Below, piece by piece: positions 1 to 9,630 of a stretch of 50,142 bases of DNA. Source of the DNA: a bacterium. GTDB taxonomy: Bacteria > Desulfobacterota > JAPLJL01. Every line of letters starts with the position of its first letter. The first letter of the stretch is position 1. A program made the position numbers and the translations under genes. Under the pieces are notes generated by a model. That model ran no database searches, was not told the DNA's origin, and worked only from the letters and a program-made list of their open reading frames with translations. The stretch is taken from the NCBI GenBank assembly GCA_028713675.1, contig JAQTNV010000024.1:1-50142 (forward strand), given 5' to 3'.

Positions 1-908
1 CCGATCCATTCGTCCTCGGTCGGATCGCGGTCCAGGGCCACCCCTTCCGTCGCGAAAGCTTCCTGGACCAGGCCGCGCTTGGCGGTCAGGACCCCGGAAA
101 GAATCAGGTACCCTCCCTTTTTCAGGTGGCCGACCAGTTCTTTCTTCATCTCGATCAGGTCCTCCGCCAGGATGTTCGCGACCACAATTTCGAATTCCCC
201 GGGCACCTCCGCGACCGGGGTCTCACCCGTCTGCATCCGGGAAGTCACCTGATTCAGGTAGGCGTTATTCCGGGCGATCTCCACCGCCCGCGGGTCGATG
301 TCTATTCCCACCACTCTTTCCGCCCCCAGCTTGACCGCCGCGATCCCGAGGATGCCCGAACCGGTCCCGACGTCCAGCATGGAAACCGGCCCCTTCTTCT
401 TCATCTCCTCGAGGGATTCTTCCATCAGAATCAGGGCCAGCCGCGTGGAAAAATGGGTCCCGGTCCCGAAAGCCATGCCGGCGGTGATCTCGATGACCAC
501 CTCCCCCGGCGCGGGGGTAACGCTTTCCCAGGAAGGTTTGATCACGATCCGTTTCCCGATCCGGGCCACCTGGAAAAGGCACTTCCAGTTCTCGGCCCAG
601 TCCTCATCCTGCAGGATTTCGTAGCTGACCTTGGGAGTTTCCTCCTTCCCCTGGGCCTGGGCGGCGGACTTGATGAACTGCCGGATTTTCTCCACTCTCT
701 CTTCCAGTTTTTCGTCGCGGATATAGTAAGCCAGCAGGACCAGCCGTTCCGGCCTGGGGCTGTTGAAGAGATCAAAATAAGGCTTGGATTTGGCCCGGTC
801 GGTAAAAACCCCGTGCGACCCCAGGTCAAAGATGAAACCCGCGAGCGCGTCCTCCAGATACTGGGGGATGTCCATGCAAACCTCGGCCCACTCGACCCGG
901 GGCTTCAT
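1..908 (-). CDS. prmA: Ribosomal protein L11 methyltransferase PrmA (3' end cut by window edge)
   Basis: SAM-dependent methyltransferase expected to methylate ribosomal protein L11 in the cytoplasm. Reading the minus strand from the ATG at 908, the product carries the PrmA hallmarks: an N-terminal substrate-recognition half, a WAENWK-type segment, the FGTGTH motif that leads into the catalytic domain, the SAM-binding loop LDVGTGSGILGIAA, the acidic GIDIDP strand, and VANILAE (the NPPY-equivalent position). About 302 codons are visible, ending in TEDEWIG, so only a few C-terminal residues are missing beyond position 1. The start ATG overlaps the TGA stop of the upstream gene (ATGA), indicating translational coupling. 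Family assignment is firm; the methylated substrate is inferred from the family. Confidence 0.93.
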   Translation of the reverse strand, partial: MKPRVEWAEVCMDIPQYLEDALAGFIFDLGSHGVFTDRAKSKPYFDLFNSPRPERLVLLAYYIRDEKLEERVEKIRQFIKSAAQAQGKEETPKVSYEILQDEDWAENWKCLFQVARIGKRIVIKPSWESVTPAPGEVVIEITAGMAFGTGTHFSTRLALILMEESLEEMKKKGPVSMLDVGTGSGILGIAAVKLGAERVVGIDIDPRAVEIARNNAYLNQVTSRMQTGETPVAEVPGEFEIVVANILAEDLIEMKKELVGHLKKGGYLILSGVLTAKRGLVQEAFATEGVALDRDPTEDEWI

Positions 909-1546
909 CGGCTGCTCTCCGGGATGCCCGCCGGTTCTTCGCCCCGGCTGGGATCCAGCATGGAAATAAAGAGGGAAAGCTTCTGGAGATCACCGGGGCG
1001 GAAAGAAAGAATCGCCGTCTCGGGATAGCCGATCAGGTAGCGCAGATTGCTCATTAACACCTCCGCTTGGGAAAAACCGGGATCGATCGAGAAATAATCA
1101 ATCGGACGGTTGTCCTTCTCGATCTGCATCGCTTCGGTCAGGTTCTGGGTCTGCAGCAGGACCACGCCTTCGAATACGGGAACCTTGAAATTTATTTCGG
1201 TGGGGGAAGCCAGGAGGATCTTGTAGCGCAGTTCCATCTTCAGGGCTTCCCAGGTTTTTTCGATTTCCCGGATCAGCAGGCTTACCGTCGGGGATACTTC
1301 CTGGGAGTGGTAAACCTCGCTCTCCAGAACGTGGGTCACGTCCATGTCCAGCGAGTAACGGAAGCGGATCAGTTTGGCTTTCTCATCCTCGAAACGGAAA
1401 TCCGGTGAATGTTTGAACAGGTGCCGGACGTTCGTCTGGTAGGAGTCCAGGAAATCCACCACGGTATCGTAAAGGCTGGAAAGGTGGAAAAGGTCCAGCC
1501 GGTTTCGGCTGGTGAGGGCGGCGGTGGGGGATTTCTTCGTCGGCAT
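905..1546 (-). CDS. Conserved hypothetical protein upstream of prmA
   Basis: A 213-residue soluble protein I do not recognise. It has no signal peptide, membrane segment or Cys motif. The sequence is rich in charged residues and looks like a mixed alpha/beta fold: a helical middle (LLIREIEKTWEALKMELRYKILL) followed by beta-like stretches (INFKVPVFEGVVLLQTQ). The length and the 4-bp overlap with prmA (ATGA) support a real, co-transcribed gene. No clear ribosome-binding site precedes the ATG; a heptamer repeat array lies directly upstream. It may serve translation or ribosome maturation by association with prmA, but that rests on context only. Confidence 0.75.
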   Translation of the reverse strand: MPTKKSPTAALTSRNRLDLFHLSSLYDTVVDFLDSYQTNVRHLFKHSPDFRFEDEKAKLIRFRYSLDMDVTHVLESEVYHSQEVSPTVSLLIREIEKTWEALKMELRYKILLASPTEINFKVPVFEGVVLLQTQNLTEAMQIEKDNRPIDYFSIDPGFSQAEVLMSNLRYLIGYPETAILSFRPGDLQKLSLFISMLDPSRGEEPAGIPESSR

Positions 1547-1550
1547 TATT

Positions 1551-1637
1551 TTTGAGCTTTGAACTTTGACCCTTCGACTACGCTCAGGGCAGGCCTTTAA
1601 GCCTGATTTGACATTTGAACTTTGGCCTTTGGATTCA
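1551..1637. repeat. Heptamer-periodic spacer repeat (TTTGAAC type) with a CTTCGACTACGCTCAGG insert
   Basis: Three consecutive 7-mers, TTTGAGC, TTTGAAC and TTTGACC, start at 1551. A second stretch of the same type (ACTTTGG, CCTTTGG) lies at 1618-1631. Between them sits CCTTCGACTACGCTCAGGG, a motif that recurs in altered form in other palindromic spacer repeats of this window. The array fills the spacer between the unknown gene and the SDR gene and reaches the SDR stop codon. Confidence 0.6.
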
Positions 1638-2402
1638 GGCTAAAATCCCTCCTCCATCAATCACCATTATCTCCCCGGTCATGTAGCTGGAAGCCGGGGA
1701 AGCCAGGTAGAGAACGGCGTTGGCTATTTCCTCGGGCTGGCCGACCCGGGGAATGGGCTGGCGTTTCTGGACCTCCTCCAGGATCGTTTCGTTCTTCCAG
1801 AGCGCCTCGCTGAAGCGGGTCTCGATTATCCCGGGAGCCACCGCGTTGACCCGGATCTTCAGGCCCGCCCATTCCACCGCCAGAACCTTGGTCAGCATGA
1901 TCACGGCCGCCTTGCTGACCGAGTAAGCCCCCAGGAAAGGCATGGGCCGGAGTCCGGCCGAAGAAGCGATATTAACGATCACGCCTCCCCCCTTTTCGCC
2001 CATCACCTGGGCCGCCGCCCGGGAAAGGAAAAAAGCGCCCCTGACGTTGACCTCCATGATTTTGTTCCAGGCCGATTCGTCCACCTGGATGATCGGTCCG
2101 AAAACCGGGTTGGTCGCGGCGTTGTTCACGAGGATATCGATCGTCCCATAATGCTCCACCGTTTTCTTCGCCAGGTTTTCCAGATCGGCGATCTTCCCGT
2201 TGTGAGCCGCGATCGGAAAGGCGTCGCCTCCCTTCCCCCGGATTTCCTCCGCCACCTTCTGGAGATCCTCCAGCTTGCGGCTGGACAGGACCACTTTCGC
2301 CCCGGCTTCGGCTAAACCGTGGGCGATGGCCCGGCCGATTCCCCGGCTGGCTCCGGTCACGGCGGCTACTTTTCCCTGAATTTGAAAATCCTTCAATCCC
2401 AT
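1635..2402 (-). CDS. Short-chain dehydrogenase/reductase (classical SDR, FabG-like)
   Basis: 255-residue NAD(P)-dependent oxidoreductase of the classical SDR family. Visible motifs are the cofactor loop TGASRGIG (residues 16-23), NNAA (93-96), the catalytic Ser at 147-148 and Tyr160-x3-Lys164 (YSVSK). The C-terminus [10 protein letters not shown] is typical of FabG/3-oxoacyl reductase and gluconate-5-dehydrogenase-like SDRs. The start is the ATG at 2402, preceded by GGGAGGACAA. It is unrelated in detail to the three tandem SDRs at 10.8-13.6 kb, which have a longer C-terminal tail. The substrate cannot be told from sequence; an acyl or sugar ketone are both possible. Confidence 0.9.
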   Translation of the reverse strand: MGLKDFQIQGKVAAVTGASRGIGRAIAHGLAEAGAKVVLSSRKLEDLQKVAEEIRGKGGDAFPIAAHNGKIADLENLAKKTVEHYGTIDILVNNAATNPVFGPIIQVDESAWNKIMEVNVRGAFFLSRAAAQVMGEKGGGVIVNIASSAGLRPMPFLGAYSVSKAAVIMLTKVLAVEWAGLKIRVNAVAPGIIETRFSEALWKNETILEEVQKRQPIPRVGQPEEIANAVLYLASPASSYMTGEIMVIDGGGILA

Positions 2403-2495
2403 TTGTCCTCCCTGAATATAAAAGCGTTCGGTTTAATAGTTACACCCTGGCCGGGCCTCGGGCAAGCCGGGCGGGCGGTTCGTTCCCAGGGTAGT

Positions 2496-4850
2496 TTAAC
2501 TGGCGGGCAAAATCTTGACTTCCACCCGGCGGTTTTTCCAGCGCACCGCGAAGCTGGGCCCGGAAACCAGGGGTTCTTCCTTTCCCCTACTGACGATCTC
2601 GATCCGGGAAGGATCCAGACCGGCGGCCTGGGAAACCAGGAAATTCTTTACCCTCGCCGCCCGGCGGATGCCGAGTTCTTGGTTATAATTCCGGGTGCCG
2701 ACTTCATCACAATGCCCTTCCAGGCGGATCCGGACCAGGGGATGATCCGAAAGCCACCGGGACAGGTCCTGCAGAATCGGCCGGGCCTCCGCGGAAAGCG
2801 TATCGTGGTCGAAAATGAAATAAATCCTTTGCAGCCCTTCGGGCAGCGAGACCGCCTCCGGCGCCGGGGCCGGGGATTCCGCCGGGGTTTCCGCTTTCGC
2901 CACCTCCTGGGGCTTTTCGGCTGCCGGCGGCTTCGAGCCGGAGACGATGATATTTGACTCGCGGAAGCGCTGGAACTGAATCCCGTTGTTCAGTTTGCCT
3001 TCGACCTCGAACTTGAAGCGATAATGTCCGGGTCCGTAAAACTTGGCCCCGGAATAGAAGAAATCGATGGTCGAATCACCGCCGGAGAAGGGGCCGAAGG
3101 GAAATTCCTCCACCTGTTTGTTTTCCTTGTAAACTGAAACCAGGACATCGGCGACCTGAATCGGCTTGGGCAGGTCGACCAGGCCCAGCTGAAAATGAAT
3201 ATCCTGGCTGGGATCGCCATGAACGTAACCGGCTGCCGGCGAGAAAATATCCAGGCTCATTTTATCCGCGGTGCTGACAATGTAATGAAGATTGGTCCCC
3301 TCTTTCGGGATTCCGCTCTCGCCCTTGATCGCCACCTCGTATTTCCCGTAATAACTTTTCTCCAGGCGGATAAATGAGGCCTGGGTGGGGACAATCGAAA
3401 CCATGACCGGGGGATATTTTTCCCGCTCAATGCTTTTTCCCTTGGAATCCTTGATCTGGTATTTCCCGTCCGGGGCGATCACGATCTGGTTGCCCTTGGG
3501 ATCCTTGACCTCGTAGCTGAACTCGGATTTTTCCTCGACATAGATGAAGATATCGCCCCCGCCCTGGAACTGGAAGGATTTCTTCTTCCCCCGCTTTACC
3601 CCTTTGACCACGGCGGAAGCCACACCCTTGCGGTACATGACTTCCAGCTCCACCAGGGACATGAAAACCGCCTGGATATCCGCCGCGGAGAAGATCGGGA
3701 GATAATCCTTGCCCCCGCTCTCGCGGGCGATCCGGCTGAGCATGACTTCGTTCAATCCCTGTTCAAACTGCAGGCTGGGATTCTTCACGTCCGCCCCCAG
3801 CCCCATCACGAAAATGGGGATGCCGTTTTTCAGCTCGGGGTTGAACTTCGGGTTGAAAAGACGGTGGGCATTCTGGTATTCGCCGATATTATGAAACCCG
3901 TCGGTCAGAAAGAAGATGAAATTTTGAATCTCCGGGCTGGTGTCCTTCAGGCAGTCATACGCGGCCTTCAAGGTCACGTCAAAGTTGGTCTCCCCTCCCC
4001 GGGCGCCGATCCGGTCGGCCGCGGAATCCAGTTCCTGGAAATGGTCAAACACGTTCTGGGGGCAGACCGAAAAATGCACCCGGTCGCTGAAATCGATAAT
4101 CCCGAGTTCCACGTTGGTAAGTTCGAATCTCTTGATGTAATTCAGGATCAGCTTGGCCCCCGAACGGCGCCGGTTGAAAACGTCATTCCCCTCGAACTTA
4201 CGCATGGAATTGGAGGAATCCACCACCAACATGAGCCGCTTCCGCTGGAAGGCCTGGACCCGGTTGCATTTCCGGAGCTGGCAGACCAGATTTTCATTCA
4301 GGGCCTGCATCTGGTCCGGTTCGTAAATCTTGGCGAGCTCCCCGGAAGCGGTTCCCTTTTCCTCACCGCCGGGAATCGACCGGGATTTCAAAGAAATCAG
4401 GTATTTGTCCCCTCCGGTGGTTTCATTGACAAAACAGCTGACCACCAGGTTGGCCCCCATGGCCTTCCCGAGTTCGATGCCGCCCTTTTGCTCCAGGTCG
4501 GAAGGCGTCAGGTTGAGTTTGCGGATGGCGTCTTCGATCTTGCCGCGCTCGGCGAGGTCGTAAAGCTCCAGGGTCACCAGGTTCTGGTAAAGATTCTCCC
4601 GGTATTCATTGCGGAATTGGCTGGGGAGGCCTTCTTTCCCTCCGCAGGGAAATAAAACCAGAACCGGGGGCGTGGCGCCCTCCGGCGCTTCCGACTGGGA
4701 AATCAGCTGCGATTGAGGTGCGGCCGATCCCGGAGGCGTCACCGGCTGGAGGTTATCTTTACCGGATCCTGTTTGCGCCATGACCATTATGGGAAACAGC
4801 AAAATCCCCCATAAAAGCATCAAGCAAAGCAAACATTTTGGCTTGGACAA
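2496..4850 (-). CDS. Exported CsgG-like / von Willebrand A / OmpA three-domain protein
   Basis: Large secreted protein (784 residues from the chosen start) that probably sits in the periplasm bound to peptidoglycan. Order, in 786-residue numbering from the longer start: signal peptide ending VMA-Q near residue 27; a CsgG/TolB-like domain (about 63-200; LYDLAERGKIEDAIRKL, GKAMGANLVVS); a VWA domain (about 207-400) with an intact MIDAS D213-S-S-N-S plus a TDG loop; a beta-rich middle; a Pro/Ala linker; and a C-terminal OmpA domain (about 675-780; GHCDEVGTRNYNQELGIRRA) expected to bind peptidoglycan. I prefer the TTG at 4850 because GAGAGG lies 6 nt upstream; a TTG at 4856 sits too close to that site. 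The role is unknown; the VWA domain suggests metal-dependent protein binding at the cell wall. Confidence 0.85.
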   Translation of the reverse strand: MSKPKCLLCLMLLWGILLFPIMVMAQTGSGKDNLQPVTPPGSAAPQSQLISQSEAPEGATPPVLVLFPCGGKEGLPSQFRNEYRENLYQNLVTLELYDLAERGKIEDAIRKLNLTPSDLEQKGGIELGKAMGANLVVSCFVNETTGGDKYLISLKSRSIPGGEEKGTASGELAKIYEPDQMQALNENLVCQLRKCNRVQAFQRKRLMLVVDSSNSMRKFEGNDVFNRRRSGAKLILNYIKRFELTNVELGIIDFSDRVHFSVCPQNVFDHFQELDSAADRIGARGGETNFDVTLKAAYDCLKDTSPEIQNFIFFLTDGFHNIGEYQNAHRLFNPKFNPELKNGIPIFVMGLGADVKNPSLQFEQGLNEVMLSRIARESGGKDYLPIFSAADIQAVFMSLVELEVMYRKGVASAVVKGVKRGKKKSFQFQGGGDIFIYVEEKSEFSYEVKDPKGNQIVIAPDGKYQIKDSKGKSIEREKYPPVMVSIVPTQASFIRLEKSYYGKYEVAIKGESGIPKEGTNLHYIVSTADKMSLDIFSPAAGYVHGDPSQDIHFQLGLVDLPKPIQVADVLVSVYKENKQVEEFPFGPFSGGDSTIDFFYSGAKFYGPGHYRFKFEVEGKLNNGIQFQRFRESNIIVSGSKPPAAEKPQEVAKAETPAESPAPAPEAVSLPEGLQRIYFIFDHDTLSAEARPILQDLSRWLSDHPLVRIRLEGHCDEVGTRNYNQELGIRRAARVKNFLVSQAAGLDPSRIEIVSRGKEEPLVSGPSFAVRWKNRRVEVKILPAS

Positions 4851-4896
4851 ATTCAACCTCTCATTTTTAGCACTTAACTATTCAATTTTTATATAC

Positions 4897-4926
4897 ATCG
4901 TAATAGTTTACAAACCTCAGTGTCAA
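4897..4926 (-). promoter_or_regulatory. Candidate sigma70-type promoter for the VWA-OmpA gene
   Basis: On the minus strand a perfect -35 hexamer TTGACA (4921-4926) is followed after 18 bp by TACGAT (4897-4902). The predicted transcript would start about 40 nt upstream of the start codon. The spacer between this gene and hsp20 (about 230 bp, AT-rich) must hold divergent promoters. Confidence 0.4.
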
Positions 4927-5079
4927 CAACTTCTTGTTTTTCCTTGATATTTAACTTGTTAGCCGTCTTCGTCGGGGTACATATGCATGCTTAATACGAT
5001 GATAAACCGATTACCCCGTTTTTCGGATTGACAAGCTTCAATTCGTGATTACCTTAATATTCGAAAGGAGGACACAAAA

Positions 5080-5523
5080 ATGAACATTGAACTTTGGAAA
5101 ACATTACCGTTAAGGAGTTGTGAAGAAGATGCGGATCTTTTCCGGCCCTTCATGAGCGGCGACATCGAGTTTTTATTCGGGGAGGCCCCCACCATGGAAT
5201 ACCCGGCGGTTGAAGTCAAGGAAGACGACAGGAATTATTATGTGGAAGCGGAAACCCCGGGGCTTACCGAAAAAGAATTGGAAGTCTCGATCGAGGACGG
5301 GGTTCTGACCCTGAAAGGGGAAAGAAAAACCGAAACGGAAAAGAAAGAAGGAAAGGTTCACCGGTCCGAGAGGTACTACGGGCGCTTCTCCCGGAGCTTC
5401 AGCATTCCCGAGAATGTGAAAGCCGAGGAGATCACGGCCCATTATGAAAACGGACTCCTGAAGCTGACCCTCCCGAAAGGGGAGGAAGCCAAGCCCAAAC
5501 TGGTTGAAATCAAGATTAACTAA
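5080..5523 (+). CDS. Small heat-shock protein, Hsp20/alpha-crystallin family
   Basis: 147-residue ATP-independent holdase chaperone. After a short N-terminal arm, the alpha-crystallin domain runs from about residue 45 to 140 (VEVKEDDRNYYVEAETPGL, GVLTLKGER). It includes the family signature in AHYENGLLKLTLPK and a C-terminal I-x-I type anchor (VEIKI) for oligomerisation. AAAGGAGG lies 8 nt upstream of the ATG. It is a single-gene unit closed by a strong terminator. A TTGACA lies at 5028 but no well-spaced -10 follows. I see no complete CIRCE operator and no clear sigma32 box, so its heat regulation is unresolved. Confidence 0.95.
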   Translation: MNIELWKTLPLRSCEEDADLFRPFMSGDIEFLFGEAPTMEYPAVEVKEDDRNYYVEAETPGLTEKELEVSIEDGVLTLKGERKTETEKKEGKVHRSERYYGRFSRSFSIPENVKAEEITAHYENGLLKLTLPKGEEAKPKLVEIKIN

Positions 5524-5546
5524 ACAGAACCACCCCCCTCTCCCAG

Positions 5547-5585
5547 CCGCCCCGATTCTATAAATCAGATCGGGGCGGTTTTTTT
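5547..5585 (+). terminator. Rho-independent terminator after hsp20
   Basis: A perfect 10-bp stem (CCGCCCCGAT / ATCGGGGCGG) closes a 12-nt AT-rich loop and is followed by seven T residues. It lies 23 bp after the hsp20 stop codon. Confidence 0.92.
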
Positions 5586-5862
5586 ACCAGATAAACGCAT
5601 TTCGAATGGCTGGTTCATCATTCCGGACGGGCATCGCTCCCCAAACAATTCGACTTTTCCGAAAATGTTCACGGCCGCCCCGCAAGGGCTGGCCGTTAGC
5701 ATGCAGATGTATTTATAAATCAATCACAAAGCGTTTTTAAAAGATGTTTGGGTTCGCTTCAACCCGCCCGGGATGATTGCCTTAATCAATGATTGGGATT
5801 TGAAGTTGATCGTGGTTTTCCCCGGTCCAATCCGATAAACTTATAAATTTAGGTGATTAAAA
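5586..5862. other. Non-coding spacer between the hsp20 terminator and uvrA
   Basis: No open frame with coding character, no heptamer array and no clear hairpin beyond the terminator. It should contain the uvrA promoter, but I find only weak -35/-10 candidates (TTGATC at 5806 with poorly spaced A/T hexamers). No LexA/SOS box of the known types is evident. AGGTGATT just before the uvrA ATG acts as the ribosome-binding site. Confidence 0.5.
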
Positions 5863-8709
5863 ATGGAACCGGGAAAAATCATCATTCGCGGGGCCCGCGA
5901 GCATAACCTGAAAAACATCTCCGTTGAGATTCCCCGGAACAGCCTGGCCGTGATCACGGGGGTTTCAGGCTCAGGGAAAAGTTCCTTGGCCTTTGACACC
6001 ATTTACGCGGAAGGCCAGCGCCGTTACGTGGAATCCCTTTCCGCTTATGCCCGGCAGTTCCTGGAACAGATGGAAAAACCCGACGTGGATGAAATTCTCG
6101 GTCTTTCCCCGGCCATTTCCATCGAGCAGAAAACCGTATCAAAAAACCCCCGCTCCACGGTCGGAACCGTCACGGAAATTTATGATTATCTCCGGGTGCT
6201 TTTCGCCCGCATCGGCCGCCCGCACTGCCCCCGCTGCGGCCAGGAAATCAGCTCGCAGACCCCTCCCCAGATCGTGGACCGGATCCTGGAAATGCCTCCC
6301 GGCTCCCGGATCGTCATCCTCGCCCCGATCGTGCGGGGCCGGAAGGGTGAATACCGGAAAGAGCTCTCCGACCTCCGGCGCCAGGGCTTCCTCCGGGTCA
6401 TTATCGACGGGGAGCCCCGGGAGCTGACCGAGGAGATCGAGCTCGACCGCAAGCGAAAGCACACGATCGAGGTGGTGATCGACCGGGTCACCATTCCTGA
6501 AGGAGCCGGCCCGAAGGGAAAGGAGGAACCCAGCCTCCGTCCCCGGCTGGCGGAAGCGGTTGAACTCGCCACCGGGCTTGCGGAGGGAATCGTCCGGATC
6601 AAGCTGCCGGACAACCAGACCGTGACCTTCAGCTCCCGTTTCGCCTGCCTGGATTGCGGGATCGATCTCCCGGAAATCAATCCGCGGATATTCTCCTTCA
6701 ACAATCCCTACGGGGCCTGCCCGGAATGCGACGGCCTGGGAACCAAAACCGATTTCGCCCCCGCCCTGGTGGTGCCGGACGAGAACCTCTCCCTCCGGGA
6801 AGGCGCGATCGAACCTTGGCAGAAGAAAAATCCGGCGGTCCGCCAGCAGATCCTGGAATCCTTGAGCCGGCGTTTCGATTTCGACATTTACACCCCCTGG
6901 AAAACCCTCCCGCCGGCCGTCCGGGAAATCATCCTCTCGGGGACGGGGGAGGAAAAGATCGAGTTCTGGTATGAGCGCGCGGGGAAAAGGCACCGTTTCC
7001 TCCGCCCCTTCCCCGGGGTGATCGGGGAACTGCGGGTCCGGCTGGACCAGGACCCGGACTGGTCGGAGCGCGAGGAGCTTTCCCGCTACCTCGAAACCCG
7101 GGAATGCTCGGCCTGCCGGGGCACCCGTTTACGGCCGGAAAGCCTCTCGGTCAAGATCGCGCAGAAATCCATCGCCGCGATTACCTGTCTGACCATCGCG
7201 GAGATCGACCGCTTCTTCTCCGAGATCCAGCTTTCCTCCCGGGAAGCCGAAATCGCCCGCCGGCTGCTGAAAGAAATCCGGGAACGCCTCGGGTTTCTCA
7301 TCAAGGTGGGGGTGGATTACCTCACCCTGGACCGCCCCGCCAACAGCCTGGCCGGGGGGGAAGGGCAGCGCATCCGCCTGGCCACCCAGATCGGATCCGG
7401 GCTGGTCGGGGTACTCTACATCCTGGATGAGCCCTCGGTCGGACTGCACAAGCGGGACCAGCTCCGCCTGCTCCGGGCCCTGGAAAGGCTCCGCGACCTC
7501 GGAAACACGGTGATCGTGGTGGAGCACGATGAGGAGACCATCCTTTCGGCCGACTGGGTGCTCGACCTGGGTCCCGGGGCGGGTCGGGATGGCGGCCGGA
7601 TCGTCGTAGCCGGCACCCCGGAGGAAATCAAACGCCACCCCTCCTCCCTGACCGGGGGTTACCTTTCCGGCCGCTGGAAAATCCCCGTCCCTCCGCGGAA
7701 AAAACCCGACGGGCGCTTCCTGGAAATCAAGGGCGCCCGGGAGCATAACCTGAAAAATTTGACCGTCCGGATTCCCCTGGGGCTGATCACCTGCGTCACC
7801 GGCGTTTCCGGCTCCGGGAAAAGCTCCCTGATCATCGACACGCTCTACCCGATCCTGGCCCGTTACCTGCAGCGCGACCGCATTCCCTCCGTCAAGGTCG
7901 AAGAGGTCAAAGGCCTGGAACACCTGGACCGGGTCATTAACATCGACCAATCCCCCATCGGCCGGACCCCCCGCTCCAACCCCGCCACCTACACCGGGGT
8001 CTTTACCGAGATCCGGGATGTTTTCGCCGGGTTGCCGGAAGCCAAGGCCCGGGCCTACCATCCCGGAAGGTTCAGCTTTAACGTCAAAGGGGGAAGGTGC
8101 GAAGCCTGCGAAGGGGACGGGGTAATCCAGATCGAAATGCACTTCCTCCCCGATGTCTTCGTGCAATGCGAGCACTGCCGGGGCAAAAGATACAACCGCG
8201 ACACCCTGGAGATCACCTACAAGGGCAAGAACATCGCCGAGGTGCTGGAAATGACGGTGGCCGAGGCGGAAGGCCTTTTTTCGGCCTATCCCCGCATCCG
8301 GGACAAGCTCCGCACCCTGGCCGAGGTGGACCTGGGATACCTCTGCCTGGGACAGTCCGCCACCACTCTCTCCGGAGGGGAAGCCCAGCGGATCAAGCTG
8401 GCGCGCGAGCTTTCCAAGCGCTCCACCGGCCGGACCCTGTACCTTCTGGACGAACCCACCACCGGGCTGCATTTCGCCGACATCCAGCACCTGCTCGGCC
8501 TTCTGTTCCGGCTTCGGGACGAGGGCAACACGGTCATCATCATCGAGCACAACCTGGACGTGGTGAAATCCTCCGATTACGTCATTGACCTGGGCCCGGA
8601 AGGAGGGGAACAGGGCGGTGGGGTGGTGGGAACCGGCACCCCGGAGGAGCTGGCGAGGATCCCCGAATCCCATACCGGCCGCTTCCTCGCGGAACTATTT
8701 AATAAATAA
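5863..8709 (+). CDS. uvrA: UvrABC system protein A (excinuclease ATPase subunit)
   Basis: 948 residues, normal length for UvrA, the damage-recognition ATPase of nucleotide excision repair. Two ABC modules are complete: Walker [10 protein letters not shown] at 33-41 and again in the second half; signature motifs [12 protein letters not shown] and [12 protein letters not shown]; and Walker B regions [11 protein letters not shown] and [11 protein letters not shown]. All three zinc sites are present: CPRCG with CLDCG and CPECD in the first half, and CEACEGDG with CEHCRGKR in the second. The start ATG is followed directly by the conserved [13 protein letters not shown]. No truncation or substitution is seen. 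uvrB and uvrC are not in the window. Confidence 0.98.
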   Translation: MEPGKIIIRGAREHNLKNISVEIPRNSLAVITGVSGSGKSSLAFDTIYAEGQRRYVESLSAYARQFLEQMEKPDVDEILGLSPAISIEQKTVSKNPRSTVGTVTEIYDYLRVLFARIGRPHCPRCGQEISSQTPPQIVDRILEMPPGSRIVILAPIVRGRKGEYRKELSDLRRQGFLRVIIDGEPRELTEEIELDRKRKHTIEVVIDRVTIPEGAGPKGKEEPSLRPRLAEAVELATGLAEGIVRIKLPDNQTVTFSSRFACLDCGIDLPEINPRIFSFNNPYGACPECDGLGTKTDFAPALVVPDENLSLREGAIEPWQKKNPAVRQQILESLSRRFDFDIYTPWKTLPPAVREIILSGTGEEKIEFWYERAGKRHRFLRPFPGVIGELRVRLDQDPDWSEREELSRYLETRECSACRGTRLRPESLSVKIAQKSIAAITCLTIAEIDRFFSEIQLSSREAEIARRLLKEIRERLGFLIKVGVDYLTLDRPANSLAGGEGQRIRLATQIGSGLVGVLYILDEPSVGLHKRDQLRLLRALERLRDLGNTVIVVEHDEETILSADWVLDLGPGAGRDGGRIVVAGTPEEIKRHPSSLTGGYLSGRWKIPVPPRKKPDGRFLEIKGAREHNLKNLTVRIPLGLITCVTGVSGSGKSSLIIDTLYPILARYLQRDRIPSVKVEEVKGLEHLDRVINIDQSPIGRTPRSNPATYTGVFTEIRDVFAGLPEAKARAYHPGRFSFNVKGGRCEACEGDGVIQIEMHFLPDVFVQCEHCRGKRYNRDTLEITYKGKNIAEVLEMTVAEAEGLFSAYPRIRDKLRTLAEVDLGYLCLGQSATTLSGGEAQRIKLARELSKRSTGRTLYLLDEPTTGLHFADIQHLLGLLFRLRDEGNTVIIIEHNLDVVKSSDYVIDLGPEGGEQGGGVVGTGTPEELARIPESHTGRFLAELFNK

Positions 8710-8722
8710 AAGGTCGAGAAAT

Positions 8723-8776
8723 ATGGAATCAAATGGTAAGATAACAGGAGAGACGCCGGATCAGGATCGAGCTTGA
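8723..8776 (+). CDS. Possible 17-residue leader ORF before the outer-membrane protein gene
   Basis: ATG at 8723 opens a 17-codon frame, preceded by AGGTCGAGAA as a plausible ribosome site. Its TGA stop overlaps the TTG start of the next gene (TTGA). Because the next gene has a weak TTG start and no good ribosome site of its own, coupling through this mini-ORF is possible. No similarity can be claimed for so short a peptide. Confidence 0.2.
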   Translation: MESNGKITGETPDQDRA

Positions 8777-9615
8777 GACCAAAAATAAATTTCAAACTTC
8801 TCGCCTTGCTGGCTTTCGCCCTGGTCGCATTGACCGCGGCGGAGAGCCGGGCTTTTTATGAATCCATCGGAGCCAAATCCATCGGGATGGGGGGAGCTTT
8901 CCGGGCCCTGGCGGACGATAATTCCGCGATTTTTTTCAATCCGGCCGGGTTGACCCAGACCAAAAGATATTCCGTCGGGTCGGGGTATACCCTGCTGCGC
9001 ACCAATTCGAACAATTTTCACTATTTTTCCGGCTCGGTCGTGGATACCAAAACCAGCCCCATGGGGGCGGGCATCGCCTATATCTACAAACAGAAAAACC
9101 GCAATGCATCCCAGGCCCAGGGAGAGGCTCAGGAAGTGGCCGTGGCGCTGGCCCAGGAATACATCAGATCATTCCATCTCGGATTTACCACCCACTATCT
9201 CTGGGGAAAACCCCAGAACGGATGGCGGCTGGACGCCTCGGCGCTTTTCGTTCCCAGCCATTACATTATTTTCGGCGTGATCGGAAAAAATCTGGTCGAA
9301 CTCAAAAATGACTCCCGGGAAGTGGATTTCTCCCTGGCCTCCCGGATCGGTGATTACGTCAACCTCGACTTCGATTTCCTCTGGCTGCCGAAAGCCAAAA
9401 CCGACAACCTGGGTTATAATATGGGGATCGAACTGGTGGCCCGGAAGGAATTTTTCCTTCGGGGAGGATACTCGTTTGACCGTTCCCACCAGGATTGGTA
9501 CGGGATCGGAATCGGATGGCGTTTTCCCCGGGGATCCTTTGATTACGGGTTCCGGCGGGAGGTGGGCGATTCCGATCTGATCGGCCAATGGGTTGAAATC
9601 ACGGTTACAATTTAA
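8773..9615 (+). CDS. Outer-membrane beta-barrel protein (PorV/FadL-like), TTG start
   Basis: 280-residue exported protein. A classic signal peptide (residues 1-27: Arg/Lys n-region, hydrophobic LLALLAFALVAL core, ESRA cleavage) leads into SIGAKSIGMGGAFRALADD and FNPAGLTQ, the N-terminal signature of the PorV/PorQ and FadL-like barrel families. Alternating aromatic/polar strands follow, ending in a short hydrophobic strand (QWVEITVTI) typical of barrel C-termini. The TTG at 8773 is the only start that preserves the signal peptide, because a stop lies in frame upstream at 8737. The cargo or partner is unknown. The next gene follows after 15 bp, so the two are probably co-transcribed. Confidence 0.8.
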   Translation: MRPKINFKLLALLAFALVALTAAESRAFYESIGAKSIGMGGAFRALADDNSAIFFNPAGLTQTKRYSVGSGYTLLRTNSNNFHYFSGSVVDTKTSPMGAGIAYIYKQKNRNASQAQGEAQEVAVALAQEYIRSFHLGFTTHYLWGKPQNGWRLDASALFVPSHYIIFGVIGKNLVELKNDSREVDFSLASRIGDYVNLDFDFLWLPKAKTDNLGYNMGIELVARKEFFLRGGYSFDRSHQDWYGIGIGWRFPRGSFDYGFRREVGDSDLIGQWVEITVTI

Positions 9616-9630
9616 CAAAATACACTGATT

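Noticed and set aside
4866..4874. TTAGCACTT upstream of hsp20 as a CIRCE (HrcA) operator
   Set aside because: Only one half-site is present; the inverted partner GAGTGCTAA at 9-bp spacing is missing.
5028..5060. TTGACA-based promoter for hsp20
   Set aside because: The -35 is perfect, but the nearest A/T -10 gives a spacer of 19-21 bp and would place the start point in the ribosome site.
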